A stretch of DNA of 64,000 bases, taken from NCBI GenBank assembly GCA_002803225.1, contig NXFV01001816.1, positions 17,655 to 81,654 on the forward strand. The letters run 5' to 3'. Numbering within the stretch: the first letter of the stretch is position 1; every line of letters starts with the position of its first letter. The position numbers were made by a program, and so were the translations under genes. Shown piece by piece: positions 43,836 to 54,327 of this stretch. The notes beneath the pieces were generated by a model. The model was not told the origin of the DNA. It saw nothing but the letters and a program-made list of their open reading frames with translations, and did not search any database. Source of the stretch: Gamarada debralockiae (lineage: Eukaryota > Ascomycota > Leotiomycetes > Helotiales > Hyphodiscaceae).

Positions 43836-46148
43836 ATGTCAGATCACGATCTCCCGGCAGGAGAACTGCGTGGAGAAGAAGACGACGGGGGTGAAGAACG
43901 AAAGAATGTTTCTAAATATCAAGTATGCAGTAACTGTAAGAGGTAGTGAACCACTGACTGTCCTCGGTCGGGGAAGCTTGCTAACATGTCCTGGCGCCCC
44001 CCAGACTGAAGAGAAAATGTTCAAACAATCCCTTCCGTGCAGCCAACAATTATAATGCTAATGATGTACTAGGCAATCTCGAGAGGCCCACCTGCGCACG
44101 ATGTCGAAAGAGCGGCGACACTTGCGAATATCCTTGGAAGAGGAAGAAACCAGGACCAGCCAAAGGATGTGTAGGGCCAAAGAACAAAAGTCTTGCTTCG
44201 AAGTTGAGTGAGTTGTGCGCCTCATCTATCACTGAGTTTTGAGCTTCTCAAATTTCTAATGGTACGTCATTTTGCTGACTAAACCACACATGCAAGACTA
44301 TCTTGAAGGGATGCTCCAGGTCCTCCAAACTCAGACTCCGCTGGTTCAAACGCCTTCTCCCACCGACCTCACTCCGCAAGTCGCTGCAATACAGAGTCAA
44401 ATAAGCGATAATCTACTTCAAGATCTGCAGAGCATGCCGTTCTCCTTCCAAAACCAACCATTTGGAACTCCAAGTTTTCATAGTACCACAGATTACGACC
44501 CTATGCGTTCTAGCGCCTATTCGCCCACCCAGACGCAAGTGCTAGAAAGTATTGACAGCCCTCCTGGCAGCATAATCGATCCCAAACTCCAGGAGCTTCT
44601 GTAAGTCACAGCCTCTTTTATTGAAATATTTATTAATGCAGCACAGTGTCTCTTTATACTTTGACCACATCCAGCCTATATTTCCCATGTTCCAGCGGCC
44701 CATATTTGAGCACAATCTACATTGCAACCAAATCCCCGAAAGCTTGCTTAATGCCATGTTCGCGGTATCCTGTAATTTTATCCCCGCAGCTGACCATGGC
44801 CGCCTGTTTGGACCAATGTCAAATCCGTTGGAAGACTTCGCTCGATCTGCAGAAATTCAGCATCTTAAATCCATAGAAGGGAATGGCGCTTTCACTCTCA
44901 ATGACATCAAGACCGCCTGCTTGCTGACTCTTTATGAGTATACGACTTACCCTGGGCGTAAGGCGTGGGTGTGTGTAGGAAACCTAGTGCGCTTAGCTTT
45001 AGGTCTTCGCCTCCATCAGGTCGATTGCCATAGCTCAAGTATTCCAGAAGCAGAGCGAGAAGAATGGCGCTTTGTATGGTGGACGGTCTACAGGCTCGAT
45101 ACGACGATCAATGTTATTGCCGCTACACCGTTCGGGGTCGACTTGCAGAGCATTAGTACCGCCTTGGTATCAACATCTGTCGTGGACTTCACCAGAGGAA
45201 TTGTCAACAAATCGAGCCAGGCTTTCCTCCAGACAGACTCGGTGAGAGGATGGGAATCTGTGCAAGAAATGTTATTATTGGACCCTGGTGATGGTTCACA
45301 TATCTATCTCCTTGCCGTTTCACTGCTACGCGGAGTATCGCTTTGCACGCAACGCCTTAACACCAATCCCACATCAGAACTACTCGGGCACATGGTCTGT
45401 CTAAAAAATTCCTTTTCACATCTGCGCGCAGCTTTACCAAGTTGGTATTTCGATGCCTCTAAACAGTCCGCTGAGGATTTTGATTCTCATCAACGAAGGC
45501 TAGAAACACTCATCATGCTATTCACGTAGGTACCATCGAGAAATTTGTAACAAAAGGGGGCTAACTCGAGACAAAAGTTCGCAACTGATAATTAATGAGC
45601 CTGTTCAAAGTCTTAAATTCGATAACCCTTGCGCTTCGAAGCGGAATTGCCTCAAGAGCTGGCAAGGCAGCATCACCTTCGCTGAGGACCTTGCGCGAGT
45701 ATTTCACGACTGGCGGTCGGAATATTTTTCCATGGCCGACCCTTTAATAAGCTGCGCGATCTGGCACGCATATTGCGGGTTAACTATCTTACGAATGTCA
45801 GGCTTGGATAGGGGCTGTCCGACAGATACTTGCCATGGCAACACTCTTGACCTGCTGAGCATTTCGTTGGGAAACTTCGCGTGGCGATGGAAGATCGCCC
45901 GCATCCTGCAAGGTAAGCAACCTCAAGGATAATTGGAAGGGCATTTTAGTGACATGATGATAGATTCGCTGAAGGTGTTTGAGAAGTGGAACTGGGTGGA
46001 TTTAAGCAGCTTGAGCTTGGACGCCATCGTCCGCGTACTTGGCCAATTACGTCAAGCGATTAATCCCTCCGTACCGGTACCTGGGTCCATTGACATGTGG
46101 TCAATATGTGGTGATTTGATAGAGGGTTGTGCGAACGGAGTTATATAA
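43836..46148 (+). CDS. Zn2Cys6 transcription factor of the aromatic cluster
   Basis: Six exons (43836-43942, 44005-44207, 44297-44600, 44647-45525, 45578-45912, 45964-46148) encode 670 residues. The zinc cluster is CSNCKRLKRKC (Cys31, 34, 41) then CARCRKSGDTC (Cys66, 69, 76). The loop between the halves is 24 residues, much longer than usual (about 5-9). A 36-base in-frame segment at about 44039-44074 inside that loop has a GT start, a TGCTAATG branch-like motif and a TAG end, and could be a tiny intron. A KNKSLASKL linker and a short coiled-coil (YLEGMLQVLQTQ) follow, then a fungal_trans domain starting near VSLYFDHIQPIFPMFQRP with the typical EREEWRFVWWTVYRLD motif. Its position between enzymes and transporter argues for pathway-specific regulation. 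Confidence 0.88.
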
Positions 46149-46822
46149 GCTATGGAGATGCGCCGTAATAGGCGTATGTACTTTACGATTGCCAAATAAA
46201 CAGCAGCGTCTCGGTGTATCAAAGTCAGGAATAGTCTGGATATCACTTTCGCTATACAACTACATACTTTAGTTAAACGGCTTCGTTAGCAATTTATCCC
46301 GGTTCCATATGAATTTCTCCAGATACCCCGGAAAGGCGCCACTCCATAGTGCGGAGGCGGAATAACTTGAGTTCCTCCGCCCTCCGCCCACCGCGCACTT
46401 GACACTGTCTCAACATCACATCTACACGCAGTCCTTCAACCACCAACATCCAATAACGTAGCTCCCGAACAATAGAGAACTATCTCCGGCTCTGCGATAT
46501 TCCATCTTGCGGGGTATCTAGGGTCTCGATATGCATGTGGCGGTTATGCAAACTCTCAGTTGCGCAGAGCCAGTTCTGGCTTTCCCAGGCGCCGTGACAT
46601 GAAGGCTTGTGGAGTCTAGTTCCAGATAATCGTCTGTTGGCGAAACACATTCATGTGTTCTTTGCTACGAGGCACTAATTGCTGCTCTTGGCAGCTAGTT
46701 ATATAAAACTCGACACCCATGGTGGTGCTGATCGCAAGTTTGAGCTGACACAGAGCAGTATCCCTTCATCTATCTCAATTATTTTTCAACTCTTGCTTCT
46801 CTGTTCTTCCTCGACGCCTGAC
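46149..46822. other. Intergenic, promoter of the MFS transporter
   Basis: A GC-rich stretch at 46351-46387 reads GCGGAGGCGGAATAACTTGA and continues to TCCTCCGCCCTCCGC, forming nested CGG/CCG inverted repeats including the operator-like site below. No gene is seen. Confidence 0.5.
46358..46379. promoter_or_regulatory. Second candidate operator CGG-N16-CCG
   Basis: It reads CGGAATAACTTGAGTTCCTC then CG. Spacing between triplets is 16, and the first nine bases CGGAATAAC are identical to those of the site at 40233-40254. It lies about 440 bp before the transporter ATG and 210 bp after the regulator stop. Confidence 0.45.
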
Positions 46823-48708
46823 ATGGCTTCAAATCTCTTCGCAGACCAACGTCAGATGGACGTGATGGCTGGCGAACTCGTGCCCGGCACAGAGATTATG
46901 CGAGATTTAGGGGGCATTAGACAGGCTTACGATGCGGCTGACCATGTGTGAGTGAGGCTTTGGAGACAGCTATTTCTGCTGTATAGGACGCTTATCATCT
47001 CAGGCTTATACCACGCCCCTCTGACGACCCTGGAGACCCTCTCAATTGGCCAACACGATGGAAGTGTATGTCTGACATACGCATATTCCTCCGCAGAAAC
47101 TTTTCCACTAATAGCGTGCAGACATCGTCATCGGTTATCAGGCCATATTCACATTCGTCTCGGTGATGTCCGGGCTGTCAATCGCTCCGATGTTTCCTCT
47201 GCTAGGCGCAGAATTCAACCTCAATTTGACTCAGCTAGGATTACTTACAGGCGGCACCGTCATCGCTAACGGCTACTCTAACTTCTTCATCATCCCTTTC
47301 TCGAACATTTTCGGCCGTCGCGGAACACTCCTGTTCTTCGGCCTTATTACGCTGGCTTGTCACGTCTGGTCGGCGTCAGCCAAATCGTATGACAGCTTGC
47401 TCGCTGCGAGGGTCGTGGTCGGTGCTGCGACGGGCACGGCGGAGACTATCATGGTGCAGATAACGGCTGATATGTTCTTTTTGCATGAGAGAGGCTTTTG
47501 GATGGGTGTCTACTTGTTAGTTCGCAGTCGTGATGTACCTGAATACTTCTCCCCACTGATCACATCCTTAGTACTTCGTATTTTACCGGACTTTTCATCG
47601 GCCCAGTAATCTCAGGAAATATCGCAGAAAGGTAAGTTCCCTTGCCCCTTCTTTCCCACCCTACAACAGGAGCAGAACTCTAAACTTACCACTGTGACTC
47701 AGGCACGGATGGCGCAGCATGTTCTGGCTCTCATTTGCCCTTACCGCTGCCGCCATGCTCGCCCTCCTCGTCGTCTCCCCCGAAACCAAATTCCACCGCA
47801 CCGGACCCTCCTATCTATCCCGGCAACCAACTCGTATCGTAAACACCATCTCCGAAAAAGACGCCGAGCAAGCCAGCTCCGAACACAGCGAAGTGCCTGG
47901 CTCCGACGGCTCGGAAGGCAACCAGCACTTCATCGTCGGAAATGGGCACCCTTCTAAACAGCAATTCAAACTCATCCAACGCCCGGATTCCCGCTGGAAG
48001 AATTTCCTCATCCAAGACATCATCACCCCCATCCGTGTCTTCCTCTTTCCTATCATCCTGTGGGCCGCGCTCAACGTCGCTGGCGCCGCTAACACGCTCC
48101 TTTTCTTCAACATGACGCAATCGACCGTCCTGGGGGAGCCTCCGTACAACTTCACGCCTAGCCAGGTCGGATATTCAAACTTCGCGTTCGTCGTCGGCGC
48201 CCTCGTGGGCGTCACTACCGCCGGCCCATTCTCCGACTGGGTCGCAAAAAAGCTAACCATCCGCAACGGCGGCATCCGCGAAGCCGAGATGCGTCTGCCT
48301 GCTCTCATCCCATACTTCTTCCTGGTTGCCGTCGGGAATGTAGTCGGCAGCCTTGCCTACGATCGCCAGTGGGGCTGGCCTTATATCCTTGTGTTCGGCT
48401 TTGGAATTACCGGCATGAGTGTGGCTACGATCCCGACCATTGCGATTTCGTATGCGGTGGATTGCTACAAGCCGGTTGCGGGGGAGATTATGGTTTGTGC
48501 GACTGTCATTAAGAACAGTGGGGGCTTTGCGATGAGTTATTGGGTGCCTCCCCTGGTGGCAAGGGAGGGCCTGCTTACGGTGGGGATGGCAGAGATGGCG
48601 ATGACGTTGGGGCCGATGGCGTTGGGAGTTCCATTGTACTTTTTCGGGAAGAGATTGAGGACTTGGACCAAGGATTCGAGTGTTCATCGGATGGAGTCGG
48701 AGATTTGA
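46823..48708 (+). CDS. MFS transporter of the aromatic cluster
   Basis: Five exons (46823-46947, 47004-47065, 47122-47515, 47572-47631, 47703-48708) encode 548 residues, all junctions in phase. A soluble N-terminus has the fungal MFS motif IPRPSDDPGDPLNWPTRWK. Helices follow from VIGYQAIFTFVSVMSGLSIA, with the loop 2-3 motif FGRRGTLLFFG. A GFWMGVYF...GLFIGPVISGNIAERHGW block spans two introns. The central loop is long and acidic, and a second six-helix half ends near LGVPLYFFGKRL. The type resembles drug/H+ antiporter or organic-anion carriers. Here it likely imports an aromatic substrate or exports intermediates. It is co-oriented with the regulator. Confidence 0.9.
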
Positions 48709-49515
48709 AAGGGGAACGTTGTCGCGATTCGTAATTCTCCTTGCAATATATATCTCCTGCTGAGGATTTTCAAGCGTTCTTACGTATGTAGAGAAATGTA
48801 AGAGAGGGTAGCGATAACGTAGCGAATACAATCGATTCATTACTAGTCGATTGCTTCAATTCTTAGTTTCTTGAGAATAGTTTCTTAATACACGTGGCAT
48901 TAACTAAAAAGTTGATAAATCAGACGATATATTGAGGCAAAATGGTAGGTATTGTAGCGGGAATGGATCGTTCGTATGATACTACGGCTCATACGTAGAC
49001 TTCTGAGACAACGCACAGAAGGTGCGATACTGCTCGAGTGATGAGCTGGATCGCTGGGGAAGCGGGACTGAAATCGTGACGAGGGCTGTGAGGCATCGGG
49101 AGGTCTATGAGCTAGTGCTTAAGACAACTTCATGCTGAAGCTAGTTCTTCGATGTAGATTGTTTCTTTGATGAAGAGGGCGCTGATTTTTGGGAGACACC
49201 ATCACAGCACCTCACTCGAAGCCGTTACTAACCTTGTGATGCAGGGAATGCGTGCTCGGATGCTATGCCACAAGAAAGAAACATGTTCCTCGCGGAAGAA
49301 ATTGTACGAGTATTGGTCTCACACTCTCTAGATTCCCTTCTTCGTCCGAGAAACTGAACTTCTTCCAATTTAAACCCAAAAGGGAAAGAAAGGGGCCAAG
49401 CGAAAACTAACACGTGATAACGTGTGAGATTTTCACTAGCCCCACAGGCAGGCGCGGCTCGTCTCGCGCTGAGTCCAGCCTTCAACAACACAAAGCGGCT
49501 CCCATCACGATCACA
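48709..49515. other. Intergenic; promoter of the SAP-2EXR gene
   Basis: A perfect inverted repeat ACACGT-GATA-ACGTGT lies at 49410-49425, about 90 bp before the next ATG. It combines CACGTG-like half-sites with a central GATA. No gene is seen. Confidence 0.45.
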
Positions 49516-50697
49516 ATGTCGATCTATTCGGGGATGAGTCTTGCAGAAATCAAGGTTGAATGCAGAAGATATGGAATTTCGATCTATGGCAAGAAGATGG
49601 ACCTCGAAAAGAAATTGTTGGAGGCTCTCGTCAAGAGGACCCGAGACACGTTGCACAAATATCCCACTGCGGCCACGAGACCCTTCTATCCGTCGAAGAC
49701 ACTTGCCGAACTCAGAACCGAAGCAAGAGCTCGCAAGCTTCAGGTCAACGGACCGAAGCATGCTCTCGTGAAGAGGTTGAGAGACGCAGATTGGAACGAG
49801 TGGGATTCACGACTCCAGTCATTCCCTCAGTTCGCAAAACTCCCCGTTGAAATACAGGAATACATCTGGGAATATTCCCTGCCGGACCCACGAGTTCTAG
49901 CAGCTGCATATACGGGATCTGGAAGCCCTGGTGGATTGTACTTCCCGAAAGTCGACCACACCCCAAACCCCGCCGCCCTCAATACATGTCGACTATCTCG
50001 AACAGTTGCGCTCAAACGATATCGGCTTGTCTTTGGGACGAACAATATATACGCAGACTTAGAAGGCGGAGACATGTTTTACATTGGCCCTTACAGCAGA
50101 TCGTTCCCCATCGGTGTAAATGGTCTCTGGAGCTGTGAAGCCGGGAAAGATCTGTCCACTGCGGTTATTGCAGATCTCGAAAGAGTCACCCATATCATGC
50201 TATCATTATCTGTATATGGAGGGTACAGGCACCAGTACAGGCTTCCACAAGGCTTAGAAGACCGGGAGAATGAGCATCTAAAGAACGATCTCTCGAGATT
50301 CAAAAGTTTGAAGACGGTGTCGCTTGTTTGCGGTGGATTCGACGAATGTCGATCTCCTGGCCAGGTCTATATCGAAGATGATATAATGAGGTTCAAACCG
50401 ATGGATGCAGGCAACTATTGGTCGTATCGACCGAAAGAGACAGCTGTTGCAATCAAGTCTCACTTTTACGAGACGCCAACCGAGGAGGAAATCGCAAGAG
50501 GCATTCCTGAAATGCAACTGGTCGAAGTGTACCGAATACCGGATGCTCCCCGCCGCAAGATTCAAGATGCAACAGGCGGATCATACTCCGAGCTCTATGT
50601 AAGTTTTGCTAGGTCATCGCTTCTAGATGTGGCTGACTTGGCGGGAGTACGATCGCCCCGAAGAGCATTGGAGGGGTTGACGCGGATACGCTCTTGA
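49516..50697 (+). CDS. SAP-motif / 2EXR-domain protein
   Basis: A single-exon 393-residue protein. I chose the ATG at 49516 because it directly precedes the first SAP-like helix pair. There are two SAP-like motifs, residues about 5-39 (MSLAEIKVECRRYGISIYGK) and about 60-92 (KTLAELRTEARARKLQVNG). SAP motifs bind DNA or RNA or nuclear scaffolds. A 2EXR (F-box-like) region follows from FPQFAKLPVEIQEYIWEYSL at residue 103 onward. 2EXR proteins are abundant and poorly understood in ascomycetes. The fusion with SAP motifs suggests a nuclear adaptor. The rest has no recognised domain. Confidence 0.8.
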   Translation: MSIYSGMSLAEIKVECRRYGISIYGKKMDLEKKLLEALVKRTRDTLHKYPTAATRPFYPSKTLAELRTEARARKLQVNGPKHALVKRLRDADWNEWDSRLQSFPQFAKLPVEIQEYIWEYSLPDPRVLAAAYTGSGSPGGLYFPKVDHTPNPAALNTCRLSRTVALKRYRLVFGTNNIYADLEGGDMFYIGPYSRSFPIGVNGLWSCEAGKDLSTAVIADLERVTHIMLSLSVYGGYRHQYRLPQGLEDRENEHLKNDLSRFKSLKTVSLVCGGFDECRSPGQVYIEDDIMRFKPMDAGNYWSYRPKETAVAIKSHFYETPTEEEIARGIPEMQLVEVYRIPDAPRRKIQDATGGSYSELYVSFARSSLLDVADLAGVRSPRRALEGLTRIRS

Positions 50698-50850
50698 CAA
50701 TGAGTTTTGCTTCTTTTGCTGTGGATATATCGCTCTTTCGTCAGTGTCTATATACCACACTGCCCCAGATCTTCTGCTATATCAAGAGGATCAAGGGCTT
50801 TGGTTGATGGACTCTGGGGAGCATCATGAGCGAAATAATTTCATTTCTCA

Positions 50851-52076
50851 CTATATTTGGCCCACTTCAGGTCTCAATGTCCCATGGAAAGGCTTCTTGA
50901 TGCCATTCTTCCACTTCTCATGATTAAACTTCCACACTCCAACCGTTTTGCCAGAATATAGCTCTTCTCCAACTGGCTTCGCTAGTCGCTCAAAGACCGG
51001 GTCCCCTGTTGTGCTCTCGAAGAACAACGACTTCCACTTCAGTCCCTTCGATTCCTCGAGCTTTCTCAATTCTCTCTGAGCCTCTTCCATTTTCGACTTT
51101 TCATTTACAGTCTGCCGCATATCTCCTATATTCAAAGCGTCGATGACACCAGCCCAAGCTTTTCTCGACTCCCAAGGATCCTGCTGCTCGTGGGAATCAA
51201 TATTCATCGGCGTTGACCTGAGCGAATTGACATCTATCGTTTCGAGCTCTTGCCCATTGTCTCCATAGAAAGAAAGATTCTCGTTCCATTGCCCAGAGAC
51301 AGTATACAAAGGGTTCTTATCATCATATTTGTACATTGTCACGTCCACACTGTTCTTCTTGCCAGATAAAAATCCCTTTCCCGAGAAGTCAATCTCGGAG
51401 ATTAACCCACTGGATGACACAATATGATACGTTCCATGCAGTTCAGGATACGGAGTACCACTTAATATTCCCTTGACTTTGACGTTCGGCAGTGGAATGA
51501 GATAGTCCTCATCAAACCGATCGATACGCAGGATCGCATGCCCGATCTGCTTTATATTCACGCTCCCATTGAAGCTGATTTCCTGACACGTATATCCCTC
51601 TGCTCTGACGCCCACATCATCATTCCAGAGATAACATGCCGTCACCGGCGGATGATGGCTGACCTGTTCGGACACCAATTGTGTTTTCCCACTCTCTCCG
51701 TCCCATGATGCCAGGAATACCTCGCCTAGAAACGCATTCAGTGGCTTCTTCACTCCATCCTTCTCTTCGCGTCCTCCATATTGTTGGTTCTTAAGGCTGG
51801 TGAGATACCAGCGTAGGACCAGAAGGGCTCGTTTTGCAGGGTCGGGTTCAGCGGCTGGCGCGACGAAGAGGGAGGGGTGTTCGGCCCAGTAGGCTGGGAA
51901 CTCAACAGTTGATTGAGTTGCAAGGACGAATGGTGGGGCAGTGATGTTGGAAAGATCGCCTCTGATAGCCGCTATTGACTTAAAACGTGTTGGTCAGCGC
52001 GAACATGGACAGATGGAAGGGTACAAACTGCTAAGAACTCCTTCAACGTTGATCTGTTCTCCGTTATCGAACCCAT
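50851..52076 (-). CDS. Oxysterol-binding protein, Kes1/Osh4-type
   Basis: Exons 52076-52029 and 51978-50851 (50-bp intron, donor GTTTGT, acceptor TTTAAG) encode 391 residues. Osh4-like proteins exchange sterol for PI4P between Golgi/plasma membrane and ER. The family signature EQVSHHPP is at residues 120-127, preceded by GVKKPLNAFLGE. The lid/N-terminal helix reads EFLASIAAIRGDLSNITAPP across the intron, matching Osh4's start. The ORD is alone, without PH or ankyrin domains. I prefer the ATG at 52076 (MGSITENRSTLKEF). The frame is open to an ATG at 52190, which would add 38 residues not seen in short Osh proteins. Confidence 0.9.
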
Positions 52077-52963
52077 ATCGTCGATCTTTTCGGACCTCGC
52101 AGGTCCGGAGAACAGAGCAAGACCGTTGAATACAATTTCAAGCCATGGCTGTTTTGCCGCTCCCTTCCCTACCTTGGCGGAGGGGTACATTTCGTCCTAA
52201 GTATCCCGCAAGGCACAATCCCGATAATTCGGATTTGCTTATTGTGGCCCGCCCCTTTTCATTTGGGTATTTTGCGCCTGAAACTTAATCAACAGACGAG
52301 AAGTCAGCTCAAGTGATCATGAGACGGCAAATGTTGAAGTTGGTTATCGCAAGCTTGAACCTTGGTCTGGGACTTGCAGCTGACATCTCAAACACTGTGG
52401 CTTGCCGCTATGAGTAAGTTAAAGGTTAGCGCTGATTATGGTCCGAGCGCCTCACCCGCCCCTAAAAGCGGGAGATTATCAGTGATCGCCAGCATGAAAC
52501 GCATCTTCTTTCTTGACTGCTCTTTCGGCGCTGGAAAAACATCAAGGTTGATGAAGAAATCTTCTCAGTTTGATTATCACAGTATCTCGTCCCCCGAATG
52601 GTCAGAGCCCGCCGACTTCGCAACAATCCGGCTCAATTTAGCCTTTATGTGATTGAGCAAGTCATTTCCAGAGGGATTCTCTAAATGTTTTGAAACCACG
52701 ATGTGCTTTCTCCCGCTGCGGTGGAGCCGCCACAATCCTGTGCGTTTCCATCCATCCGCAATGCTTTCGAAGACTGCACGTGAAGGGAGACTAAGTTCAT
52801 GATGATTTCCCAAATTTGAAGAGCAGTCACTGATTCTTTAACGACATTCTTTCACTGGTTTTTGTTCCTCCTGGGCTTGCCCATTTCATACTTTACCCAA
52901 ATAGTCACTGCACTTTTCCATCCTGCCTTTGTATTTGTTATTTACTCTACTTCTACTGTCATT
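52077..52963. other. Intergenic, divergent promoter of Osh4-like and GDSL-like genes
   Basis: No gene can be supported. The frame of the next gene is open upstream to 52862, but its extra N-terminus would mask the signal peptide. Confidence 0.4.
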
Positions 52964-53911
52964 ATGCATTTCAAAGGAACCCTCTTATTCTGCCTCTTCA
53001 CCTCCCTCCTTTCTACCACTGGAGCCTTGACCTTACATTCACGACCCCAAGCCCGCTCTACCTACCCCTTCAACCAAATTGTTGCTTTCGGTGACGAATT
53101 CTCCGACAACGGTAACGGCTCCTACACTCACGGCATTACAGGCAGTCCCGCGACTGTCTATGGCTTCGGAACCTGGACGAACGGCCCAGTCGCAGTGTCA
53201 TACCTCTCGTCTCTGCTGTCGGTCCCGCTCCAAGACTTTGCATTCGGAGGTTGCTGTGGTGGATCTTCTTTCGGCGCAACTCTAGACAGCACTTACTCCG
53301 CTTCTCCCGCCAAATCTCCTTCTCTTGTCGATCAGATTGCCAACTACGCTAGACATTCGCACCCAAATGTCAGAAATGCCCTAGAGTTCATCTGGGTTGG
53401 CCAGAACGATCTGAGTTTGCATACAGATGCATTCTATCTGGGTGATCCAGCCAACGGATATTTCTATTCCAATTTCTCCTCCAGGATTGTCTCTTCAGTC
53501 CAAACCCTCCTCAACGCCGGCGCACCATATGTCTTCGTCGTGAATATCTACCCTAAACATCTTGCACCCGTCACTCCGAAGTATCTCTGTGGCACGAACA
53601 CTGAATGTGTCACGACTTGGGGACAAGTCATCCAAGCTGCGAATTCCGCCCTCCAAGCCTCCTTGAAGCAGTTTGGGAATAAGGTTATTTACTATGACGT
53701 TTATGGGTTTATGACGGGGTTATTGGACAATGCAGCGGCAAATCGGTTTACGAAACCGTTGACCGACTATTGTGATGGTGATGGAGATGCGATGTGGACG
53801 GATTGTATGATTGATGGGAATGCCGGAAAGTACTTCTGGATGAATTTTGAGCAGCCTACTAGTAGGGTGCATGAAGTGAGTGGAGTGAATCCTGAATGGG
53901 GGTGGGATTAA
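52964..53911 (+). CDS. Secreted GDSL/CE16-like protein with degenerate active site
   Basis: A single-exon 315-residue protein. I chose the ATG at 52964 because it gives a good signal peptide (MHFKGTLLFCLFTSLLSTTG). The SGNH fold is clear: block I as VAFGDEFSDNGNGSYTHG, then FGTWTNGPVAVSYLSSLL, block II FAFGGCCGG, and block III WVGQND. The canonical block I is GDSxSDNG with the first Ser as nucleophile; here it is Glu (Glu45). Block V, normally FWDxxHPT, reads KYFWMNFEQPTSRVHE, so the catalytic Asp and His are missing too. The protein may be a pseudoenzyme or carbohydrate-binding relative, or use a nearby Ser (Ser47). Its frame is intact and conserved-looking. Confidence 0.8.
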   Translation: MHFKGTLLFCLFTSLLSTTGALTLHSRPQARSTYPFNQIVAFGDEFSDNGNGSYTHGITGSPATVYGFGTWTNGPVAVSYLSSLLSVPLQDFAFGGCCGGSSFGATLDSTYSASPAKSPSLVDQIANYARHSHPNVRNALEFIWVGQNDLSLHTDAFYLGDPANGYFYSNFSSRIVSSVQTLLNAGAPYVFVVNIYPKHLAPVTPKYLCGTNTECVTTWGQVIQAANSALQASLKQFGNKVIYYDVYGFMTGLLDNAAANRFTKPLTDYCDGDGDAMWTDCMIDGNAGKYFWMNFEQPTSRVHEVSGVNPEWGWD

Positions 53912-54327
53912 TGCTGATGATGAAATGTTAGTTGATTGCGGAAGATATGAAGAGTACGATTGACAAACATTTTGGACTTTAAGGAGGACTGGAACATAAC
54001 GCGAGAGGCTGAGAGAGATCGCATGATCCATTTCCCTGCGCCATTGGGAAACCCAGGTTTTCCCTTTACGACATTTGTCAGCGAAATAAAAGGACTGTGT
54101 AGGGCACTTACTCTGGTGGATTGGGAGATTTGGAGTATAGAGCCAGGAGTGCATTAGATTAGCAGTGAGTTCAATTCTTCCAGCTTTTGTGCCAGCGCAA
54201 GACTCCTATGTACACCAAGTTGGACAGCTCCATCTCAAAAATCTACCGTTTCAAACGACCCAAACTCCAAAATCGTCATATCGTACGTCGTGTCTCATAA
54301 TTCATTACCACCTCTCCAGCCTTCCCG
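53912..54327. other. Intergenic between convergent genes
   Basis: Nothing is recognised. The plus-strand frame from 54165 onward is a shadow of the minus-strand gene. Confidence 0.45.

Noticed and set aside
43559..43894. Plus-strand 111-codon frame before the cluster regulator
   Set aside because: It overlaps the true start in another frame and shows no family features.
47811..48840. Minus-strand frames opposite the MFS gene
   Set aside because: Shadows of GC-rich third positions in a clearly coding plus-strand gene.
52862..52963. 34-codon N-terminal extension of the GDSL-like frame
   Set aside because: It would place hydrophobic sequence ahead of the natural signal peptide; ATG at 52964 fits better.
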